A stretch of 9,894 bases of DNA, from positions 1 through 9,894 of the forward strand of contig CAVFKD010000039.1 of the NCBI GenBank assembly GCA_963623095.1, in the 5' to 3' direction. This stretch comes from UBA3210 sp963623095. GTDB lineage: Bacteria; Bacillota_I; Bacilli_A; RFN20; CAG-449. Below, one piece after another: positions 6,574-9,894 of the stretch. Under the pieces are notes generated by a model. That model was not told where the DNA came from. It searched no databases and worked only from the letters and a program-made list of their open reading frames with translations. Every line of letters starts with the position of its first letter. The stretch's first letter is position 1. The translations under genes and the position numbers were made by a program.

Positions 6574-7393
6574 GATTGCCATTATTTGTAAATCTTTCAA
6601 TTAATAAATGAATCTTTTTATAAATGACAAAAGTGATAATAAAAATCATTATATATCGAGCGATATTAAATGGTAAAACACCAATAAAGATATAATAAAT
6701 CATGAAATTATCAACTGTTACATTTCCCATATATGAAAGCATGCTCGCTAAAGCTTCATAACTAAATCCAGCAAGATTAACATATGCAGGAATTAAAACT
6801 AAATAATTTAATAAACAAGCGACAAATGAACAAATAATCATTGATGTGCTTGTACCAATTAAAGCGCCTTTTAATGTCTTATTCTTTCTATAAATAATAG
6901 ATGAAATAATTACTAAAATTAAACCTAATATTAAATCTGCACTCTCTCCAACTCCCGCGGTAAATGTACCTGGCAATTTAACAAAGAATCTAACCAAAAT
7001 TACTAAACTTCCTGCGTAAGGTCCATAGATAAAACCAGTAATTAAGGCTGGTATTTCACTAAAATTAAATAAATCTAACCAAGGTGGGAAAAATGGTATA
7101 GAAGGAATTAAACTAGCCACATAATATAAAATAATACTTAAAGCAGATTGAATTCCAATCAATGTAATTTCTTTTACACTTAAAGTATGATTATTATTCT
7201 TTTTTGTTATTAAATTATAAATATTCATCAATACTTTAAAGATCAATATCGCACCTACAAATGCAACTAAAGTATACCAAATAGTAATAACATTCCACTT
7301 TTTCATAAAGAAGGATAAAGTGATAAATCCTCCTCCAAGTATTACTAATAATAAATTAGTAATAATGAAGCTAACAAAGTTTTCTTTTTTCAT
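6554..7393 (-). CDS. ribU: ECF transporter S component, riboflavin-specific (RibU-like)
   Basis: Predicted substrate-binding membrane subunit that captures riboflavin and works with a shared ECF energising module, which is not in this window. From the chosen start it is 279 residues. The core resembles RibU: WLDLFNFSEIPALITG (105-120) continuing to YGPYAG, GESADLILG (149-157), LNYLVLIPAY (195-204) and LPFNIARY (240-247). About six helices make up this part. An extra N-terminal section of about 70 residues carries two more helices (about 9-30 and 35-60), longer than the usual 190-200-residue RibU. The ATG at 7393-7391 follows GGAGG by 7 bases. An upstream ATG (7465) lies inside the riboswitch and is rejected as the start. 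The FMN riboswitch supports the riboflavin assignment. The C-terminal codons form one arm of the terminator. Confidence 0.9.
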   Translation of the reverse strand: MKKENFVSFIITNLLLVILGGGFITLSFFMKKWNVITIWYTLVAFVGAILIFKVLMNIYNLITKKNNNHTLSVKEITLIGIQSALSIILYYVASLIPSIPFFPPWLDLFNFSEIPALITGFIYGPYAGSLVILVRFFVKLPGTFTAGVGESADLILGLILVIISSIIYRKNKTLKGALIGTSTSMIICSFVACLLNYLVLIPAYVNLAGFSYEALASMLSYMGNVTVDNFMIYYIFIGVLPFNIARYIMIFIITFVIYKKIHLLIERFTNNGNQKDVED

Positions 7394-7407
7394 AATCTTC
7401 CTCCAAC

Positions 7408-7432
7408 AAAAAACCCTGATAGCTTCAGGGTT
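7408..7432 (-). terminator. Riboswitch-controlled terminator in the ribU leader
   Basis: On the minus strand, AACCCTGA (7432-7425) and TCAGGGTT (7419-7412) form an 8-bp hairpin with a 5-base loop. Its end merges into a six-T run (7413-7408), about 4 bases before GGAGG. It lies between the FMN aptamer and the ribU start codon, the standard place for an expression platform that stops transcription when FMN is bound. Confidence 0.9.
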
Positions 7433-7451
7433 ATAAGTCGAAAAGACTTTA

Positions 7452-7561
7452 ATACTTTCTTTCATCTAGACTTTACTATTGCCACTTGAATTTCACAAGT
7501 TCGTGCCATAAGGCTCGTGGGGTTTACCACCAGTTAGGACTTTCACCTGACCCTGAAGTAT
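7452..7561 (-). promoter_or_regulatory. FMN riboswitch (RFN element)
   Basis: Senses flavin mononucleotide and turns off the riboflavin transporter gene. On the minus strand, P1 pairs ATACTT (7561-7556) with AAGTAT (7457-7452). Between them the conserved RFN blocks run in order: CAGGGTCAGGTGAAAGTCC, ACTGGTGGTAAACCCCACGAGC, a short variable hairpin (GCCTTATGGC), then ACTTGTGAAATTCAAGTGGC, and finally AGTAAAGTCTAGATGAAAG. These match the FMN aptamer consensus closely. The aptamer begins about 20 bases after the stop codon of the upstream aldo/keto reductase gene, so it may also act on read-through transcripts from that operon. Confidence 0.95.
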
Positions 7562-7565
7562 CAAA

Positions 7566-7571
7566 TTTATA
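7566..7571 (-). promoter_or_regulatory. Possible -10 box for the riboswitch-ribU transcript
   Basis: TATAAA on the minus strand lies about 5 bases before the riboswitch P1 helix, where a start point would place the aptamer at the 5' end of the RNA. No good -35 box is seen at 16-18 bases; the nearest TTGTAG (7598-7593) is 21 bases away. Read-through from the upstream operon is an alternative. Confidence 0.3.
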
Positions 7572-7580
7572 AATAATTAA

Positions 7581-8540
7581 TTAAATTGCACCTACAATTG
7601 TATGAGGAGCATATTCTTCTTCTAAATATGCAATTTCTTCATCTGTAAGTTTCAATTTTAAAGCATTGACTGCATCATCAATATATGAAAGTTTAGTCGC
7701 GCCAATAATAGGTGATTGAATGCCTTTATTTAACATCCACGCTAAAGCAACTTCTGTCATTGTAACATTATAATGATCTGCGATTTCTTTTACTCTTGAA
7801 ACAATAACCATATCTTCTTTCATAGAATGATCGTATTTACTACGCATTGTTTTGTCCGTTCTACTTCTTAAAGAATCTTTATTCCAAGTAGGACGCGCTA
7901 AATGGCCACTAGCTAAAGGAGAATAAGGCATTAATAAAACACCTGTTTCTTTACAATAAGGAATCATATCTCTTTCATCTTCTCTATATAAAAGGTTATA
8001 GTGATTTTCCATCGCGACAAATTGAGTTAAGTTATGTTCTTTTGCGTATTCTTGCATTAAAGCAAATTGATAAGTATACATCGCAGAAGCACCAATAGCT
8101 CTTACTTTACCACATTTTACTAATGAATCTAAAGTTTCCATAACTTCTGCAATTGGAGTATCGTAGTCAAATCTATGGATGATATATAAATCTAGATAAT
8201 CAGTTCCTAATCGATTTAGCGTTCCATCAATTTCTCTTAAAATAGCTTCTTTAGATAAATGTCCTTCATTGAAATAAACTTTACTTGCAATAACTACATC
8301 TTCTCTTTTTGCATATTTCTTTAAAGCTTTGCCTAAGAAAATTTCTGAACTACCTTTTGAATAAACATTCGCAGTATCAAAGAAATTAATTCCTAAATCT
8401 AATGCGTGTTTGACAACTTTTTCTGTTGCTACTTCATCTAATGTCCAATCGTGCATTGTACCAACTTCACCAAAAGACATACAACCTAAGCAAATTTTAC
8501 TAACTTTAATATCAGTATTACCAAGTTTTACATATTCCAT
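7581..8540 (-). CDS. Aldo/keto reductase, YajO-like
   Basis: 319 residues, a full-length NAD(P)H-dependent aldo/keto reductase. The catalytic residues are present: Asp55 and Tyr60 in NFFDTANVYSKG, Lys87 in VIASK, and His122 in LYIIHRFDYDTP. The blocks GASAMYTYQFA (150-160), ENHYNLLYREDERDMIP (178-194), PYSPLASGHLARP (205-217) and SPIIGATK (276-283) are typical of the YajO/IolS-type group. It is clearly a different subfamily from the plus-strand reductase at 5704-6537. The physiological substrate is not deducible. The ATG follows GGAGG (8552-8548) by 7 bases, and the gene begins 14 bases after the CMD-cupin gene, so the two form an operon. There is no terminator before the FMN riboswitch. Confidence 0.94.
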   Translation of the reverse strand: MEYVKLGNTDIKVSKICLGCMSFGEVGTMHDWTLDEVATEKVVKHALDLGINFFDTANVYSKGSSEIFLGKALKKYAKREDVVIASKVYFNEGHLSKEAILREIDGTLNRLGTDYLDLYIIHRFDYDTPIAEVMETLDSLVKCGKVRAIGASAMYTYQFALMQEYAKEHNLTQFVAMENHYNLLYREDERDMIPYCKETGVLLMPYSPLASGHLARPTWNKDSLRSRTDKTMRSKYDHSMKEDMVIVSRVKEIADHYNVTMTEVALAWMLNKGIQSPIIGATKLSYIDDAVNALKLKLTDEEIAYLEEEYAPHTIVGAI

Positions 8541-8554
8541 ATGTTTACCTCCAT

Positions 8555-9322
8555 TTATTTAAGTTTATTATAACTAACTTCATCTACTTCTTCAAGCCAT
8601 TCATTACTTGTTTCTTCACCACTTACTTCAATAGCTAAATGAGAGAAATAAGAATCATGTGAAGCACCATGCCAATGTTTTACATTCGCAGGAATATTAA
8701 TGCAAGTTCCAGGAACCATTTCAATAGGATCTTTTCCCCATTCTTGGTAATATCCTCTTCCTGCAACACAAATTAAAATTTGTCCTCCTCCAGTTTTCGC
8801 ATGATGAATATGCCAAAAGTTACGACATCCAGGTTCAAAAGTAACATTGAATATACCAACTTGTGAAGTTGAAATTGGGGCTAAATAACTTTTACCTGTA
8901 AAATATTTACTAAAACCTGTATTTTCATTTCCAAGTGGAAAGAACATATTTTTGCAATAATTTCTTAATGTAGGATCTTTTATATCTAAATCACCTTCAT
9001 TAACTTGCCAAATTTCTTTTGCCATATTAAAAGCCGCCCAAGCTTTAGGCCAACCGACATAAAAGCCTATATGAGTAATAATCGCCGCAATTTCTTTTTG
9101 GCTGACTCCATTATTTTTAGCGTTCACTAAATGATATTTTAAAGATGAATCAGTAATTCCAGAAGATATTAAACTAACAACGGTTATAATACATCTTGTT
9201 TTTAAAGATATATCTTCATTATTCCAGTTTTCTCCAAATAAAACATCATCGTTGTAATGTGCAAATTCACTTGCGAATTCTCCTAAGGATTTTTTTCCTG
9301 CATCTTGTGTTATTTTTTTCAT
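8555..9322 (-). CDS. Carboxymuconolactone decarboxylase-like domain fused to a cupin
   Basis: 255 residues, two domains, no signal peptide. Residues about 1-110 resemble the gamma-CMD/AhpD fold: KTRCIITVVSLISSG, YHLVNAKNNGVSQKEIAAIITH, then YVGWPKAWAAFNMAKE. The catalytic CXXC pair of AhpD is missing; the only cysteine in this half is Cys44. Residues about 145-240 form a cupin: HIHH (171-174), GGGQILICVAGRGYYQEWG (178-196) and the second motif IPANVKHWHGA (210-220). His171, His173 and His216/His218 are likely metal ligands, with Gln181 in place of the classical Glu. CMD-cupin fusions occur in bacteria beside oxidoreductases; no firm reaction is established for this one. The ATG follows AGAGG by 9 bases. 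First gene of the operon with the YajO-like reductase. Confidence 0.88.
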   Translation of the reverse strand: MKKITQDAGKKSLGEFASEFAHYNDDVLFGENWNNEDISLKTRCIITVVSLISSGITDSSLKYHLVNAKNNGVSQKEIAAIITHIGFYVGWPKAWAAFNMAKEIWQVNEGDLDIKDPTLRNYCKNMFFPLGNENTGFSKYFTGKSYLAPISTSQVGIFNVTFEPGCRNFWHIHHAKTGGGQILICVAGRGYYQEWGKDPIEMVPGTCINIPANVKHWHGASHDSYFSHLAIEVSGEETSNEWLEEVDEVSYNKLK

Positions 9323-9341
9323 AATATTTACCTCTAAATAT

Positions 9342-9372
9342 ATCTTAGATCCTAAAGTTAACTTTAGGTCAA
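9342..9372 (-). promoter_or_regulatory. MerR-type promoter of the CMD-cupin operon
   Basis: On the minus strand, TTGACC (9372-9367) and TAAGAT (9347-9342) are separated by 19 bases, too long for ordinary use but normal for promoters activated by MerR-family regulators. The spacer is filled by a perfect palindrome. The start would lie near 9335, just ahead of the ribosome binding site. The regulator itself is not identified in the window. Confidence 0.65.
9351..9368. repeat. Perfect 18-bp palindrome, probable operator
   Basis: CCTAAAGTTAACTTTAGG is its own reverse complement over all 18 bases. It sits between the -35 and -10 elements of the CMD-cupin promoter and touches the -35 box. Spacer position and symmetry suggest a MerR-family (AdhR/NmlR-like) operator. 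Repression by the adjacent TetR protein is the main alternative. Confidence 0.75.
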
Positions 9373-9392
9373 GTATTTTTTAAAATAATTAA

Positions 9393-9456
9393 TTATAAAA
9401 CATAAAGTTCAATATTATACATTTTTAATAAACTTTATAAAACATATTGTTCAATA
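9393..9456 (+). repeat. Two 22-bp direct repeats with a 42-bp period, upstream of the TetR gene
   Basis: Copies at 9393-9414 and 9435-9456 agree at 20 of 22 positions. Shared blocks are TTATAAAACATA and GTTCAATA; only the two central bases differ (AA versus TT). Copy 2 covers the -35 box of the TetR promoter and contains the small inverted repeat TATTG-TT-CAATA. The 42-bp period is four DNA turns, so the copies face the same side of the helix. They are probable regulator sites. Confidence 0.65.
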
Positions 9457-9474
9457 ACTCGAAAGTGATATAAT
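9447..9474 (+). promoter_or_regulatory. Promoter of the TetR-family gene
   Basis: TTGTTC (9447-9452) and a perfect TATAAT (9469-9474) are separated by 16 bases, with an extended TGA element directly before the -10 box. The start near 9481 gives a short leader with GAGG (9482-9485). The -35 box lies within the second copy of the 22-bp direct repeat, consistent with autoregulation. Confidence 0.75.
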
Positions 9475-9493
9475 ATTTCTTGAGGTAATAAAT

Positions 9494-9894
9494 ATGGATA
9501 AGAGACAAGTTAAAACTTTACAAGCTATATATGATGGATTTGGCATCGTAATTAATAAGAAAAAATATGATGATATCACTATTCAAGATATTTTAGATGC
9601 TGCGAATGTTGGTAGATCTACTTTCTATTTACATTTTAAGACTAAAGATCAATTACTTTTATCTGTCAGCAGAAAAATATTTGATCATGTATTCTCACAT
9701 TCATTACAAGAAGAAAAGACTCATGATTTTTCCTCCGCGAATGTCTATGATTATAAGCATTTAATCACACATATTTTTTATCATATTAAAGATGAATCAT
9801 CATTAATTAAAGGTATTTTAAATAGTAATTGTAATAATATCTTCTTAGAAGAATTTAAAAAGAATTTATATTGTCTTGCAGATTCTTATTTTTC
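9494..9894 (+). CDS. TetR-family transcriptional regulator (cut by window end)
   Basis: The reading frame is open from ATG at 9494 to the window edge, giving 133 codons of a family usually 180-210 residues long, so the C-terminal third is missing. The N-terminal DNA-binding domain is clear: an opening helix (VKTLQAIYDGFGIVINKKKY), then ITIQDILDAANVGRSTFYLHF continuing into KTKDQLL, the TetR helix-turn-helix with its usual TFY..F..KD..L signature. The ligand-binding part that follows is not conserved enough to name an inducer; its look is closer to the TetR_C_7/DhaS-like group. GAGG (9482-9485) precedes the start by 8 bases. It is divergent from the CMD-cupin operon and may regulate it and itself through sites in 9323-9493. 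Confidence 0.9.
   Translation, partial: MDKRQVKTLQAIYDGFGIVINKKKYDDITIQDILDAANVGRSTFYLHFKTKDQLLLSVSRKIFDHVFSHSLQEEKTHDFSSANVYDYKHLITHIFYHIKDESSLIKGILNSNCNNIFLEEFKKNLYCLADSYF

Noticed and set aside
7394..7465. A 24-codon N-terminal extension of the ribU-like gene from an upstream ATG
   Set aside because: That ATG lies in the 3' part of the FMN aptamer and the extension would be read through the terminator hairpin. The ATG at 7393 has a strong GGAGG at proper spacing and starts a normal membrane protein N-terminus.
5704..8540. The two aldo/keto reductases as a recent duplication
   Set aside because: They differ in length, subfamily motifs and loop sequences (GVSNFS versus GASAMY), so they are distant members of the superfamily rather than local duplicates.
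1..9894. Possible UGA-to-tryptophan recoding, prompted by the absence of TGA stops
   Set aside because: Nine stop codons are too few to judge, the tryptophan codons I checked are TGG (three in a row in the tocopherol-cyclase-like gene), and TAA is expected to dominate in AT-rich genomes.

Overview
The window is AT-rich with tightly packed genes, strong purine-rich ribosome binding sites and intrinsic terminators. It carries Bacillota-type RNA control (an alanine T-box and an FMN riboswitch). All nine protein genes whose stop codon lies in the window end in TAA or TAG, and tryptophan is encoded by TGG, so there is no sign of UGA recoding. This fits a low-GC Bacillota genome, possibly of the Erysipelotrichia or RF39-like gut lineages. 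The lineage is an inference from gene content and composition; no marker gene was compared.

Layout. 5-535 (+) is a four-helix membrane protein with an amphipathic N-terminus, at the window edge. It converges on 616-1722 (-), a tocopherol-cyclase-like protein, and each has its own terminator between them. Next on the minus strand come a tRNA-Arg(UCU) gene with its own promoter and terminator, a DUF1292 (YrzB-like) gene, and alaS (alanyl-tRNA synthetase). alaS is preceded by a complete T-box leader with a GCU specifier. Divergent from alaS, and sharing the -35 region, is a plus-strand operon: a DUF1294 membrane protein, a small two-helix membrane protein, and an aldo/keto reductase. This operon ends in a bidirectional terminator shared with the convergent ribU-like gene.

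The second half is mostly minus strand. A CMD-cupin fusion protein and a YajO-like aldo/keto reductase form a two-gene operon. About 20 bases downstream begins an FMN riboswitch that controls an ECF-type riboflavin transporter S component. A 13-bp antiterminator that competes with the riboswitch terminator can be read directly from the sequence. The window ends in a TetR-family regulator (+), truncated by the window edge and divergent from the CMD-cupin operon.

The 171-bp divergent region 9323-9493 has the densest regulatory structure. It holds a perfect 18-bp palindrome inside a 19-bp -35/-10 spacer (MerR-type architecture) and a 22-bp direct repeat with a 42-bp period, whose second copy covers the -35 box of the TetR gene. 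The most plausible reading is a redox or electrophile-responsive oxidoreductase operon under local control, next to riboflavin supply. I see no mobile element, CRISPR array or clear novel multi-gene system.
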